From Toxorhynchites rutilus septentrionalis (lineage: Eukaryota; Arthropoda; Insecta; Diptera; Culicidae), in NCBI RefSeq assembly GCF_029784135.1, contig NC_073746.1:261679598-261743597 (forward strand): a stretch of 64,000 nucleotides of DNA, in the 5' to 3' direction. The translations under genes were made by a program, and so were the position numbers. This document shows positions 1 to 12,680 of the stretch, one piece after another. How positions within the stretch are numbered: the first letter of the stretch is position 1; each line of letters begins with the position of its first letter. The notes under the pieces were generated by a model. The model was not told where the DNA came from. It did not search any database and saw only the letters and a program-made list of their open reading frames with translations.

Positions 1-1180
1 ACGGGCAACTTATGGACGAGCAACGAAGGGGAAAACGTAAGATTTAAAGTCTCCGTGAACAAAGGAAAAGAAGAAAAACGAAGGGGAATATTTGTCTAGA
101 GTATAAACAGTGGATCTTGCTGAGGCAAGCTTTCATTCTTCGTGAGAACACCGACTGTACAACATCGTTACTGGGCGAGCTGGACGGTGAGGAGTGGAGG
201 AGTAATACGAGGAAAAGGAAAGTTTTCCAATGGCCTTTTAGAAGGTTAGAGACGAATGAACTGAATAAGTTTAAAGTCTCACATGTCTTGGTTTCGGATT
301 GAGCTGCGGACGCGACCAAATTACTGACTCGCTGATGTCTTTAGCAATCATCAAGCTAGGCTATCGTCAGCTCACCAAGAAAATAAATATTCTGGAATTT
401 TGTCTGTGATTTGGTTTCGCATGACGGTAGCAAAACTCTCTCCACAAAGGATGACAACTAAGCTGATCAAGAAGCAATATTAACAAAAAAGGCTTCTGTT
501 GAGAATTTGCGCTAATCTTGATCATAATGAAGCAGTGCTACTCTTTTCGAGGTTGTCGAGATTAACAGAAAGAATTTATATCGTTTATTAAGTCACCAAT
601 AAAGTAAATGTCGTTCTCAAATTTTGTATGTAATTTGATTTCGCTTGCCCGTAGCGAAACTTTCTTTACGAAGGATGATAACTGCGCTTATCTCGAGCAT
701 GTATTGTTCTGTGAGGACAAGAATGAATCATCAAACAATAATCGTCGAATGATTCTACAAGAAAAAAAATATTTCAGGGCGACCAAACTGGTAGAATGGT
801 TATTTCTGAAATTTCGCACCACTATAAAATAATATTCACATTTATAAACAAGCGACGTGAATTAAACTACAGTAGTTCTACGTCAACAATGCGGTCGTGT
901 CTTGGACACAACCTCATATAATTTTTCATTCTCATACAAACTGCTAAAATTGTTTTTCATGCTCTACTTTGTTTTATACAAAGAGCAGAGCTCTCTTTTA
1001 CATGTATCCGAATGTTTATGTATTGAGTGCATGGTGTAACATGTTAGAGGGAATATGTATCTCTGGAGCAATGACTGGCAGCTTTTCTGGAGATATGAGA
1101 AGGAGAAGCACAGGATGTGCCAGACAGAGCAAGATAAGTACTAATAATAAGATGTAATATAATGTTTAAAATCCCAAATC
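1..1180. other. No recognisable gene
   Basis: AT-rich sequence with short open frames on both strands, none resembling a known family. The only structure I see is the diverged direct repeat listed separately at 379-684. Confidence 0.5.
379..684. repeat. Diverged direct repeat, two copies
   Basis: A stretch of about 85 bases at 379-463 is repeated with many differences at 599-684. Both contain the order 'attttgt.tgt.atttg.tttcgc', then 'gtagc.aaact' and 'aaggatga.aact'. Spacing is about 220 bases. It is probably an old tandem duplication or two copies of one repeat. No coding function is apparent. Confidence 0.5.
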
Positions 1181-1235
1181 ATATGGATCAATTTAACAAA
1201 GTCTATCGCCGGTCCGACTGGTTTTGGAGGAGTTC

Positions 1236-1735
1236 TTAAGGTTGTCTTCTCGGGTTTCCCGTGGACGGCTCTCCGCCGCCACGATTAGATTCCTAATCGC
1301 GACGACGAGGAGATATCTGCGGAGAACCGGAGGAGACTAGGCTTTGCGAGGGCTTCACTGGTGCCAATCGGCCAGCGAAAAAGCGTTCGCGCGGTGAATA
1401 ACGGAATATATCGCAGGGACGATTGTTTCTAGAGAGGTTTTCTCTATGACCTTCTCGGGTTTCCCGACGATAAATCCCTGTCGTCACGACTGAAGTTCAA
1501 TACAGAGTAAGTGTGATGAATAATGGAACATACCACTGAGTAAATTGACTTTAGAGGAATTTTTTCGGTTACCTTCTTAGGTTTCCCACATTTAACTATC
1601 CGCCAACGCGATTGAATTTCAATAGAAAGTACGCGCGATGAATACTAGAATATATAGCCGGTTCAATTAATTTCACAGGTTTTCCTTCTCAGGATACCTG
1701 AATATAATCTCTGCCACGTGTCACATCACTTACCG
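1236..1735. repeat. Diverged tandem repeat with 'ttctcgggtttccc' core
   Basis: At least four degenerate units recur, with cores near 1240, 1447, 1570 and 1682. Each has a 'ccttctcgggtttccc'-like core, then a 'cgacgcgattgaattcaata'-like block and 'gatgaataatggaatata'. Unit spacing is about 110-210 bases. The GC content of the first unit is well above the surroundings. It may be the 3' or 5' untranslated repeat array of a retrotransposon. Confidence 0.45.
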
Positions 1736-2090
1736 CAGTGAATCCTGATTTTTACCTTTCCCCACTAACAACTATCCCTTCCATGATAATCGCTTGGGAA
1801 CCATGCTATACAGGCGACCCTTCTGGCTTTCGGGCGGCGATTATCATACTAACATTCCTTCCCTTCCCCTGGTGACTGTAAGGACGTGGCCGGCGTCGTT
1901 ATTGACCATTTAAAGCTCTAATCACCGAAAATTGCACAACGAGAATGATTTGCTAGTCCCAAGCGTCATTCTGTGTGTTCTTTGTGCAATTTGGTTGATT
2001 CAGGTCAATCACGGAGAGCAACTACGAATTGTAAAGTCTACCCAAGCTCAAGCTCAAGTACATCAAAAATAAATAATAATAAAATAAATT
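1736..2090. repeat. Probable interspersed repeat, TE terminal region
   Basis: This block follows the tandem array. It has an 11-bp inverted repeat (atgataatcgc near 1782, gcgattatcat near 1838) and ends in 'caagctcaagctcaag' followed by an A/T-rich simple tail (aataataataaaataaa). The composition and tail resemble the 3' end of a mosquito non-LTR element. The family is not established. Confidence 0.35.
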
Positions 2091-2225
2091 CTTTTTTATT
2101 GCAGGTACGTCTTTACGAACAGTAAATTAAGTAAGTAAACATCAAAACTGAAAATATGAATTGGCTTGATTGGCTTGAATTTCCATAATTATGATTCTTT
2201 GTATTTGAACTTATTCTAAAGCTTC

Positions 2226-2492
2226 ATGATGATCAAGTTCGAAATAGGCGAATATACCTTTTACGGAAATTTTGATAACCGTTGTACCAACAAGAATGTT
2301 TATATATTCATGGGCTCCTCAAACGAAAAAATGGTTAACTGGTCTGAAAAGTGGTATAAAAGGTTCAACGACAAAGAACACAGTACGATAAAAACGGTAT
2401 ATGCATTCCCCTTAATCAGAAATTGGGAATCGAGGAAGCTGTACGCAACTACCCTTGCTCCCAATGATATAAACAAGAATCTACGAGTTTAA
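2226..2492 (+). CDS. Hypothetical 88-residue open frame
   Basis: An ATG-initiated frame of 88 codons (MMIKFEIGEY...) in sequence otherwise free of repeats. The residue mix is not obviously random: it is rich in N, K, W and Y. I recognise no domain, signal peptide or membrane segment, and no splice or promoter context supports it. In AT-rich DNA a frame of this size can occur by chance, so I list it only as a possible exon. Confidence 0.12.
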   Translation: MMIKFEIGEYTFYGNFDNRCTNKNVYIFMGSSNEKMVNWSEKWYKRFNDKEHSTIKTVYAFPLIRNWESRKLYATTLAPNDINKNLRV

Positions 2493-5400
2493 ATTGTCTG
2501 TTCTTACTACGAGACGTCAATGGTAAAATTTATTGTTGTTAAGAAAGTAGAAGGGTAGAGGCACGGATGAAGCACGGACGAAAATTTGACGTAGGACTTT
2601 GATTTTTGTGAAATTCGTAAATTAAACTCATTCAATACACGGTGGCTCTAGAAAAACCATTTGTTATACACATGTTAATTTTGTAAAGGAGTAAGAGTTT
2701 TTTTTTCCATCTGGTTCTGTAGTTATGAAACACTAGAATTTTTGTTTTTTTATGTCTCGCGCGTGGATACAGCAATAAAGCTCAGATGACCAGTCTTATA
2801 AATGAAGATAGTTATTATATCCTACACTATATACATCAATTCAACCGGCTTCTTATATATCTCTGGAAACTCAGTGGTTCTATAGTTATGAAACGCAGTG
2901 TATGAACTGAACCGATCTTCAAATGGATTATAAGAGTTGTAGTGGCAGAATGAATCCGCAATCAATAATTATTTATCCTGTCTATTTTCAATAGCAAACT
3001 GCTGGAAATAATATCGAATAGATATTCCAACATCAACACGAAACACTCGACATTCTCTGGTTTTCTTGTATCGATGTTCATAAATGTACATATAATCCTT
3101 CTTAATAAAACCGTCCCTTCATAAATAATAATCGTACGGTTGCGTTTCTTCATTAGTTTATTAATTTTAGCTGAATACGAGAAGAAGCCACCATCTTACA
3201 GTGTATTCTTAAACTTAAGTTTAAATAGCCAGCTTACCTCGGCGATATTATCCTTGTCGGGAATATTGCCTGCGGAGACTCGTAATATTTATATCGACCG
3301 GTGATACAGATTAGATATCTTATGACCGTGAGTGTTGCCTTGTTGAAATTTGTGTGGATTCTGTGGTGAACTGATCCCAACGGGAACAAGATATCCGAAA
3401 CATTCCGAAACGAAAATTTAGAGATTATAGAGTGCCGCTAACTTCCAAGTCATCGCCTCTGCTTTGGTTCTGATAAGTGCTTACTATCGGCAAATGTAGA
3501 ATAATTCTTAATATACATCGACTCATCTTGTCCATCACGAAAACACATTTGAGAACGAATTAGGAAGCCAGATCATAGAGAAGCGATGGACAAAACAGTT
3601 CGCTTTGATGAACGGCTCAGTCGCTAACCGTTCACCTGAGTGAACCAGTTCTTTTGAACCGTTTTGGAACATTGAGTGCTAGTTGGAACCCAATATACAT
3701 AGGTAGATTCACAACCATTTATGTCCTGGAATTTATATCGTTGGATTAGATAGAACATTTTCTAATTTGTACGGAATTATTTTTTTGATAATTACTGGGG
3801 AAAGAAAAAATGCTTCTTCTTTAAAAATGAAAAATTGTATGTAAAAATGTGTTTCTCAGCCGACAATGCTGTATGTAATAATTAGATTCGCGCAATTTTT
3901 CATATTATGTGATGGGACTCTACCTAGATTCTATTAAATATTATATTTAATAGTAGTTCAATCAGAGGAAAACCCCGTAACGACATGTTTCAATTTTCAC
4001 AATAAACCAGGAATTTTTATCACGATGACACGAACACGCAATAAGCCAAAAAATGGAAGCATTTTCAATTTGCTTTCCTACTAGAAATTGTGTTGTTTAT
4101 TCCGTTCTTGAATTGTCTTAGCTTTCTCCGGATTTTTTGCCGATTAACAGAAAGTATACAAATATCACACATAAATTGAAAAAATACATTAAATTGAAAA
4201 TTTAAAGCTCTCCCGAGAATCAAATTTAAATGCAATGGTAAAACAAATCCTAATATTAAATTCGAAATTAAGTATACGTTAACAAAAAGTGACACATGCA
4301 TTTTGCTTGTGAGTTACGTTATCTTTTTTAGTTTTCTCCAAAACATATTCATCCGTTCCATTCAACACAGTTCGTTCGTAATCAGTTCATTCGAAATCAG
4401 TTCGTCTGGCGTTCTACCGTTTTTTTTAAACAACGACCGTTCGTTCAATCTTTCTAGCAAACTAGATCTTTCGTAGCGTGCGTGAATAGTTTGCCTTTCT
4501 CTACCATAGAAGCTAACGCCCGAATTGTATGCAAAAATGTTGTTTGCCCTCCACAGCGCAAGTAACGAGTAAAATCCAAAAAACATACCTACTTTATTGG
4601 CTAGATTGCATACTTGTTTTACTATATTTATTGTTTGTGTTATAAAAGCTGAATAAATGGTATACAGTATAACATATATAGCAATAACAATTCTGCGTAA
4701 TATGAATTTGAAACCCCTCCATTTTTCGTTACATTCTTCGTAGAGTAACCCCCCTATATAGAAATCAAAGACGTAGTTCTATGTCAAAAAATGATTATAT
4801 TGAGATATAATAGTATGTTTTTCCCAAATTATTAGTACTGTTTTCGATAGTTTGGATATTTAACTACACATGTGCTATAGGTTATTACTATACCGTACTA
4901 TAGCAAGACTATATCAATTCTTGTTTCGCTAAAAGCGGATGCAGAGTACTATCCATATGCAAACCAATACTCTCTGTTACTTAATAGAAAGATAGAGGGA
5001 GACAAAAATCTTCGCTCCAGAGGGTATGGATTCAGATAGAATCAAGTTCATCGGCTGAGCATAGATGCTGTAGGAGAAATTAAATTTCCTGTGTAATAAA
5101 ATGGGTCAGTTGATCTGCAGCTGGCTTGGTCATATGTAATAGCAAACGGGTGAGTGTTGCAATGTTTCACCGAAACCGAAGAAATACACAAATGCTATTG
5201 AACGTGGATGTTCCATAGTGTTGTAAAATAATGATTTGCTAGCAGCTTCATTTTTAGCTTACCATTTATTAATGATGGAAGAAAGGTACCGCACGTCAAA
5301 TACAGCGAACATATCGTGATAGTATGTATTTTATGAGCATGATGCGTATTACCAGTAATAATTATTGGAGGCCACAGTCCTTGTGTGGTTATCGTGGAAG

Positions 5401-5693
5401 CCTCATATTCTGACAGGTCTGTGTTCAATCCCAGCTGATGCCATTGAAATTCTCTGAGATGAAAATCATGGTCATGTTTTTCTTCCAAAAGATAGTCGAG
5501 CTGTTGCTCTGATTCTTGTGCTTGATATATAGGGGCCCTGGTGAAGTCGTTTTCCTAGTACAGGTCGGAATTGATTATCTGGTATTCGATCATCAGGACT
5601 CTTAGATTAGACTCGACTCGCCTTGGATTTGATTATCCGGAGTATTTTATTTTTGATTTTCGGAAATTTTGAATAACTTATATATTAATTCCA
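2493..5693. other. No recognisable gene or element
   Basis: AT-rich sequence with scattered short frames. Near 3600-3680 there is a run of 'gaaccgttc'/'gaacggc'-like words (aaccgttcacctgagtgaaccagttc), and near 4370-4450 a similar set of 'cgttcgt' words. These may be edges of degraded repeats, but I cannot define boundaries. Confidence 0.4.
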
Positions 5694-5699
5694 TATTGA

Positions 5700-6540
5700 A
5701 TAGCCAATATGGATATTAAATGAAAGGGCTTAACTAGTAGAACACAATTATTTATGAAAAATGCAAATCCAAAATGGCCGCCACCACAAGATGGTGCCAT
5801 ATATATTTTTTCACAACCCCATCAAATCAAATGTATCAAATGAAAGGGCTTGACTAGTAGAACACAGTTATTTATGAAAAATGGAAATCCATGATGGCGG
5901 CCACTACAAAATATTGGATTACATATTTTCTCAGAACCCCATCAATATGCATATCAAATTAAAGGGATTGACTAGTAGAACACAGTTATTCATGAAAAAT
6001 GCAAATCCAAACGAAAAATTCAAAATGAAAAATGAAAATTGCATGTTCAAAATGGCCATCACCACAAAATGGCGCCACATTTTTCTTTTCAAAGCCCCAT
6101 CTATATGGGTATCAAATGAATGTGCTCGACTGGTAGAACACAGTAGACCATGAAAAACTCAAATGCAATATGTCCGCAGTTCTCAAATAATAAATAACTT
6201 TTTAATGGTTTCATTCAGCTTGCCCCATTTGTATGTATGTTTGTGTGTTTGTTGGGTTGTTCCACATTAATTGAAATTTGGCCCCGTTCCTGATCACTGA
6301 TTGATCTGAAATTTGGAACACATTTTTATCTCTGATGTCATTATAAAACTGCGTATTCCGTGATCTCAAAAATCCAAGATGGCGGCCGCTACAAAATGGC
6401 GGGTTAGGTACATATTTTCTCAAAATACCATCAATATGGGTATCGAATGAAAGGGCTTCACTAGTAGAACACAGTAATTTTAAAAAAATGTAAATCCAAG
6501 ATGGTGGCCACTACAAAATGGCGGATGGAAGTAATGGGAA
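5700..6540. repeat. Satellite-like tandem repeat, about 120-bp units
   Basis: The unit contains 'tatcaaatgaaagggcttgactagtagaacacagttatttatgaaaaatg' (in pieces), then 'aaatccaagatggcggccactacaaaatggcg' and 'catattttctcaaaaccccatcaatatggg'. The 'aaaggg' or equivalent falls at about 5723, 5843, 5961, 6119 and 6449. The fourth unit is longer because of inserted A-rich sequence. An unrelated stretch at about 6185-6360 interrupts the array. No coding role is seen. Confidence 0.8.
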
Positions 6541-7101
6541 GTATGGTTTGGTCATTATTGGTCAACATGATACATTTTTTTTTTTTTTATCCAAAATATA
6601 TATTTTTATTAAGGCTCATATGGCGTCAACCTGACGGGGCCGGGAGTTCAATATTTCGACAATGTTTGCCTTATAACTATGTTAGTAATATGTAACCGAT
6701 TACTCGCGGTTGGCTCGAGGTTAGTATTACAAGTGTTTTCGTAATTGTGATGTTGCTGTCTCCAATGCTTTGTACCTGTGCCCGACACGGGATACTTCCT
6801 TTTGGGATGCAGCTGACCATTAATCAGCAACGCCCCCTAGTCTGTACCCCATATCTAGCGTGGTGCGTCTTCTCGACTCGAGGAATCCAGGATAGAATGG
6901 TCACTAGCCGGCGCAAACATCAGCTCGTGTAGAGTTGTCATGAGCGATACAACCTTTGGCTCTTGTTGAATGATCAGTGGACTGCACAACCTTTGGCCCG
7001 TGTATCTGTAAAGAGTGTGTGTATGTATTGCCGCGACTAAGTAAAAGTTTATAGATCGGATAGGAGGGATATGAAACAGGGACACAACGAAGGTAACATT
7101 A

Positions 7102-10100
7102 TTAAACGTTGACATTGGCGTTTCTGAGGAACAGGTATAGATGAAGCAGAAGATCAGGATCACGGCTACCTAAGATATCCCGGACGGGGATATCCGATTG
7201 TCTGCCTTTTGCTCTCAGTGCTCTAGAGAGCTGAGAGCGAGCAGCATGGAACCGGATACACTACCAGACAACATGCTCGATGTCGTGGTAGCCATCGCCA
7301 CAATCACAAAGATTGTTTGCTGCGAGACCAATGCGATAGAGATGCGCGTTTAGGTTGTAGTGATTGGACATAAGCCGAGATATCACGCGAATGAAATCAC
7401 GACCTACATTCAATCCCTTAAACCAAGCTTTCGTCGAAACCTTAGGAATAATCGTGTGTAACCAGCGACCGAACTCATCTTCATTCCACATGCGCTGCCA
7501 ACTAACGAGTGTGTCCTGACGAGGAATGTGAAAAAATTCATTATAGGCAATTTGCCTTTCAAAAAGTGTGCCTTCTGAAGCGCCCACCTTAGCTAGCGAG
7601 TCCGCTTTCTCATTCCCCGGAATCGAGCAATGAGAGGGAACCCATGCTAAGGTAATCTTGAATAATTTTTCGACCAAAACACTCAATAGATGTCTTATTC
7701 TTGTTAGGAAATAAGATGAGCGTTTATCAACTTTCATTGAACGAATTGCCTCTATTGAGCTGAGACTGTCTGAAAAAATAAAATAATGGTCGATGGGCAG
7801 TGTTTCAATGATCCCTAGTGCGTAGTATATCGCACCCAGTTCAGCGACATACACGGAACAAGGATCTTTGAGTTTGAAAGAGGCATTGGAATTTTCATTG
7901 AAGATGCCGAAGCCAGTGGACCCGTTTATGAATGAACCGTCAGTAAAGAACATTTTATCAGATCTAACTTTCCCATATTCTGCCGAAAATATCGGCGGAA
8001 TAGAATCGGAGCGTAGATGATCTGGGATTCCATGGATTTTTTGTCGCATGGACAGATCAAAATTGACAGAGGAATTGCAAAAGTATGGGAAGCAAACTTG
8101 GTTGGAGATGCCCGGTGAAGGGTGCACTTCATGGGTAAGGAAATCATGGTACAAAGACATAAAACTTGACTGAGGAGTCAGTTGGAGTAGATTTTCGAAG
8201 TTATCAATCACCAATGGATTCATGATCTTGCAACGGATGAGAAATCTGTAGGATAATTCTGTGAATCGAAGAGTATGCGGGGGTACTCCTGCCAAGACTT
8301 CGAGACTCATCGTATGTGTCGAATGCAAACACCCCATTGCTATACGCAAGCAACGATATTGTATTCTCTCCAGCTTGAGAATATGAATCCTGGCAGCTGA
8401 TCGGAAGCAAAAACTGCCATATTCTAACACTGATAATATCGTTGTTTTGTACAACTGAATGAGGTCTCCTGGATGGGCGCCCCACCATGTTCCGGTTATT
8501 GTTTGGAGAAAATTGATTCTTTGCTGGCATTTCTGTTTCAAATACGCAATGTGTATTCCCCAGGTACATTTAGAGTCAAAATATACTCCAAGGTATTTGA
8601 AAAACATCGAGTGCCTGATCGCTTTACCGGATAGGTGAAGCTGGAATTGGGTGGGTTCGTGCTTCCTAGAAAAAACGATCATTTCGGTTTTCTCCGTAGA
8701 GAATTCGATACCCAGCTTGAGGGCCCACGTGAACAGGTTGTTCAGGGTATCTTGCAAGGATTTTTGCAGAACGGCGGGATTAGTACCGGTGATGGAAATA
8801 ACTCCATCGTCTGCTAGTTGTCTCAGCGTGCAGTTTCTAGTTAGACAATCATCCATATCATTGACGTAAAAACTATACAAGAGGGGGCTTAGGCAGAAGC
8901 CTTGTGGTAGGCCCATAAAACTGTATCGAGAAGATTTCAAGCTGCCATGATTGAAAAACATGTGCTTTTCTGAGAGTAAATTGTACATGAAATTATTCAG
9001 AATTGGCGAAAGTCCACGATTATGAAGTTTCTCTGAGAGAATTTCCATGGAAACTGAATCAAATGCCCCTTTGATATCGAGAAAAACGGAAGCCATTTGT
9101 TCTTTACGAGCAAATGCGATTTGGATTTCAGAAGATAGCAGCGCGAGACAATCGTTCGTCCCTTTACCTCGGCGGAAGCCAAACTGCGTATTTGACAGCA
9201 AATTGTTCGCTTCAACCCACTTGTCCAAACGAAGTAGAATCATTTTCTCTAACAATTTACGAATACAGGATAACATTGCAATCGGCCTATACGAGTTGTG
9301 ATCGCAAGCCGGCTTGTTGGGTTTTCGTATGGCTATCACTCTCACTTGTCTCCAGTCATGCGGGACAATATTCAGCTCCAGAAACTTGTTGAACAAGTTC
9401 AGCAAACGCTGTTTCGCCAAGTCGGGAAGATTCTTCAACAAGTTGAATTTAATCTTGTCCGACCCCGGAGCTGAATTGTTACATGAGAGGAGGGCAATTG
9501 AGAATTCTACCATCGAAAAATTCTCATAATCGCATTGGAGCGGAATGTCGCGTACGACGTTTTGTGCAGGAACGGAATCGGGACAAACCTTTCTTGCAAA
9601 TTTGAAAATCCAACGGTCAGAGTATTCCTCACTTTCATTTGTATGGTTCCAGCCACGCATTCTCCTAGCCGTATTCCAAAGAGTGCTCATAGCTGTCTCC
9701 CTTGACAAACCATTGACGAATTTCCGCCAATATCCACGCTTTTTTGCTTTAATCAGACCTTTTAGTTTGGCTTCTAGAGCTTGGTACTTTCGAAACCATT
9801 CCACTAATCCAGTTTTCCTGATTTTTTTGAAAGCGGATGATTTTTCAAGGTAGACCTTTGAACACTCCTTGTCCCACCAAAGTGATGGAGGACGACGTCG
9901 GAAAGTGGTAGCAGGAACACGTTTCTTTTGAGCTTGAAGTGCGCTTTCGTAAATCAAACTCGATATAAAGTTATACTCTTCGAGTGGAGGAAGTTCATGC
10001 ATTGAAACAAGTGCTTCAGATATTGTTTCTGCAAATTTTCTCCAGTCAATATTTTTCGTGAGGTCATACGCAATATCGACTGACTCACGAGTACCTGATT

Positions 10101-10782
10101 CATTGGCGATCGATAAAATTATTGGCAGGTGATCACTACCGTGGGGATCTTGGATTACCTTCCACGTGCAATCCAGGGATAACGAAGAAGAGCCAAGTGA
10201 TATGTCTAGCATGCTTGCCCGTGCAGGAGGGTTGGCTATTCTAGTTGCTTCCCCAGTATTTAAAACTGTCATGTTGAAGTTGTCGCACAGATCATAAATC
10301 AACGTGGCATGGCTGTCATCGTAGTGTGACCCCCATGCTGTTCCATGGGAGTTGAGGTCACCTAAGATTAGCCGCGGCTCCGGCAATGCCTCGATGATAT
10401 CAAAAAACTGATGGCGGCCGACCATGGTTCTTGGAGGAATATATATCGTGGCAATGCAGAGGTCTTTGCCATTGATTTGTGTCTGGCAAGCGACAACTTC
10501 AATGCCTGTCATCGATGGGAGAGTGACTCTATAGAAGGAGTGGCATTTTTTGATCCCCAATAGTACGCCACCAAACGAGTCATTTCGATCGAGGCGAATA
10601 ATGTTGAAATCGTGGAAATTCAGCTCGTCGGCTGAAGAAAGCCATGTTTCACAGAGGGAAAATACATCACAGTTAGAACTATGAACTAAAAATTTAAATT
10701 GATCTAGTTTAGGGATGATGCTTCTGCAATTCCACTGTATTACAGTGGTCAAATCCTTGACCTCTTGCACTGAATTAGGCAT
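7102..10782 (-). pseudogene. LINE ORF2: endonuclease-reverse transcriptase-RNase H, late nonsense codon
   Basis: ORF2 cuts target DNA and reverse-transcribes the element RNA. The AP-type endonuclease has E45 (CETW), D142/N144/H146 (GDLNSH), D193 and the SDH triad at 216-218. The reverse transcriptase has FLDIKGAFDS near residue 566, LPQGFCLSPLL, and LADD near 657 in place of the usual F/YADD. The RNase H has DGS near 947, a Glu in 'AELGAIYYAL', D in 'SDSLSS', and WVPSHC...NEKAD. A TAG at 7261-7263 replaces a TCG serine codon that copy 2 retains. Without it the frame would run to the TAA at 7102-7104, 1,226 residues, ending in an HDIEH-type cysteine-rich tail. The start ATG overlaps the ORF1 stop (ATGCCTAA). 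'PQGF' differs from 'PQGS' in copy 2. Confidence 0.9.
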
Positions 10783-12198
10783 CGAGGGAAATGAACGCTG
10801 CTAAAAAACCACATTTTTCTTTCAAAAATGTTCTCACAATCGGAAGCAAACATAATACTATGCTTTTAAGAGGGTCATTTATATTTAAAGCATTTAAAAT
10901 GTTGTCCACCAGGTCAGAAAGCGCAAGCAAGCCAGATTGTGGCTGTTGCCTCGACCGCGAAAATGGAACAGACGGGGTGGGTGCTGCTCCGGGAAGTGCT
11001 GAGGACCCCTGGTGCGTAGAAGAACCGCTTGAACCAGGAGGTACTTGCTTCGGTCTATTCTCAGCACGTTCAATTCGAGTTTTCATTCCAACTTGGGAAG
11101 TTTCGGTCGTCTTTCTGGGGAGTGATGGAAAAGAAGTAATTTTTCTTTTCCTGACGGCACCCTGCGATGTACCGGAGCTTCCTGCATTGGGAGCGTCAGC
11201 AACAGGCTCGTCGTTCTGCAGAATGGAGTAGGGATTGTCCTGATTCGTTGGTACGGAATTCTTAAGCATTTCTGCATAAGTCCGCTTGGAACGTTCCTTT
11301 AAGGAACGCTTGATTTTCTCCCCTCGTTGTTTGTACACCGGGCATTGGATAAGATCATGAGGGGTCCCGCCGCAATGAAGACACTTGTGCTCTTTCGCTT
11401 TCGCTTTTGATTTCGCTTTCGCTTTCGATTCTCATCATGGTTGTCTCCACAATCTGCGCAACGTTTTTTATTGCAACAATAGGCGGCCGTGTGACCGAGT
11501 TGCATACATTTGTTGCATTTCATTACCCGGGGTACAAACAACCGAACAGGTAAACGAAGTGCACCTATTGCAACGTAGTTTGGAAGGGCGGAACCCTCAA
11601 AAGTCACACGAAAAGAGTTTGTCCGATTGAGAACCCTTTTGTCATTTTTGTCATTTTGTGACACAGATTTCAGTCGATCGCATGCAAGAATCTTCACAGT
11701 TTTTAGTGAAGAGTTCTTGAAGCGACCGACACCATCGATATTCTCTTTTCGAGTCAAACCCTTTTCGGTTATTACGCCGTCTATTTCGACGTTGCAACAG
11801 GGCGCGTATACGCGATACTCAATCGCAAAGAGGTCGCAGCGCGTGATTTCGTTCGCTTGGGTCCTGCTTGAGACGACAACTCGTAGTTTGTCTGGCCCCA
11901 TCCGTGTAATCTCGGTAACTGCAGAAAACTTCTGAGTAAGTTCCTTCGAGATACGAATGACATTGAGAGGTTTAGATTTTCGTCTAAAGTATACAATGAA
12001 TGGGCCTTTGGAGCCTTCATGGTATTCTTTTGGACGAAAATTCTGTTTTTCGTCAATGTCCTCATCTTCGGAACTTCCAACTTCATATACAGAAGTTTCT
12101 TCCTCAACTTCTGCTTCATCTTCCTGCTCTTCAGGAGGAGGATCAGTATCGGAAATATTCAATGGCGTCGATGGGGGATCCTTCCCGCCCTCAGCCAT
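10775..12198 (-). pseudogene. LINE ORF1 (gag-like, zinc knuckle), frameshifted
   Basis: This is the nucleic-acid-binding ORF1 protein of the LINE, which would package element RNA. The start is taken as the ATG at 12198 (MAEGGKDPP), six codons inside the longest frame, because it follows an A-rich leader. The N-terminal third is acidic. A perfect CX2CX4HX4C knuckle (CNKCMQLGHTAAYC) follows, then the start of a second (CADCGDNHD). The second motif is disrupted by a run of KRKR residues encoded by a hexamer repeat at about 11391-11432. Downstream, the matching third knuckle (CLHCGG...) is in another frame, which then stays open to the stop at 10775. ORF1 is therefore split by a frameshift in that repeat. 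Its last 8 bases overlap the ORF2 start. Confidence 0.8.
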
Positions 12199-12680
12199 AT
12201 AAAAAAAATCGGTCAACTGTTCGATATGAACAGAATATATTGATTCAAAATAAATAAATGAGTGAAAAAAAAAGATATTTTTTTATAAGGTTATGATTTA
12301 TTTTATGTCAAATAAAATGCTAAAATGAAAAAAAGTTCCAATAAAAATTCAACGGTATATAAGAAATAATGATCACCCCTAATGCCAACGTTTGCCGATT
12401 TGGTTAACACAAAGTTGAACAATGGTGTATATCGTGCACAGAAGGAAGAAGGAATGATAGGGAAACAAAAGAAAAATAAATTTCTACTTGCCGCGGCTGT
12501 GTGGCGTGTGTGATGAATGTGTCTGATTTGGATCCTCAGCGCGCACCACTTTAAATTTCGCTACACTCGCAAGCGCAACCGATGAAAAAGCACACTATTA
12601 TTCGATGTGAAAAAAACACCTTTGTTGGATCGATTAATAACTTGTCCGATCTGCTTGCGAGTTGTCGAACCAATCATCAG

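Noticed and set aside
5700..6540. CRISPR-like array
   Set aside because: Repeats are contiguous degenerate 120-bp satellite units without unique spacers of constant length, in an animal genome.
10791..11231. 146-codon plus-strand frame
   Set aside because: It is antisense to LINE ORF1.
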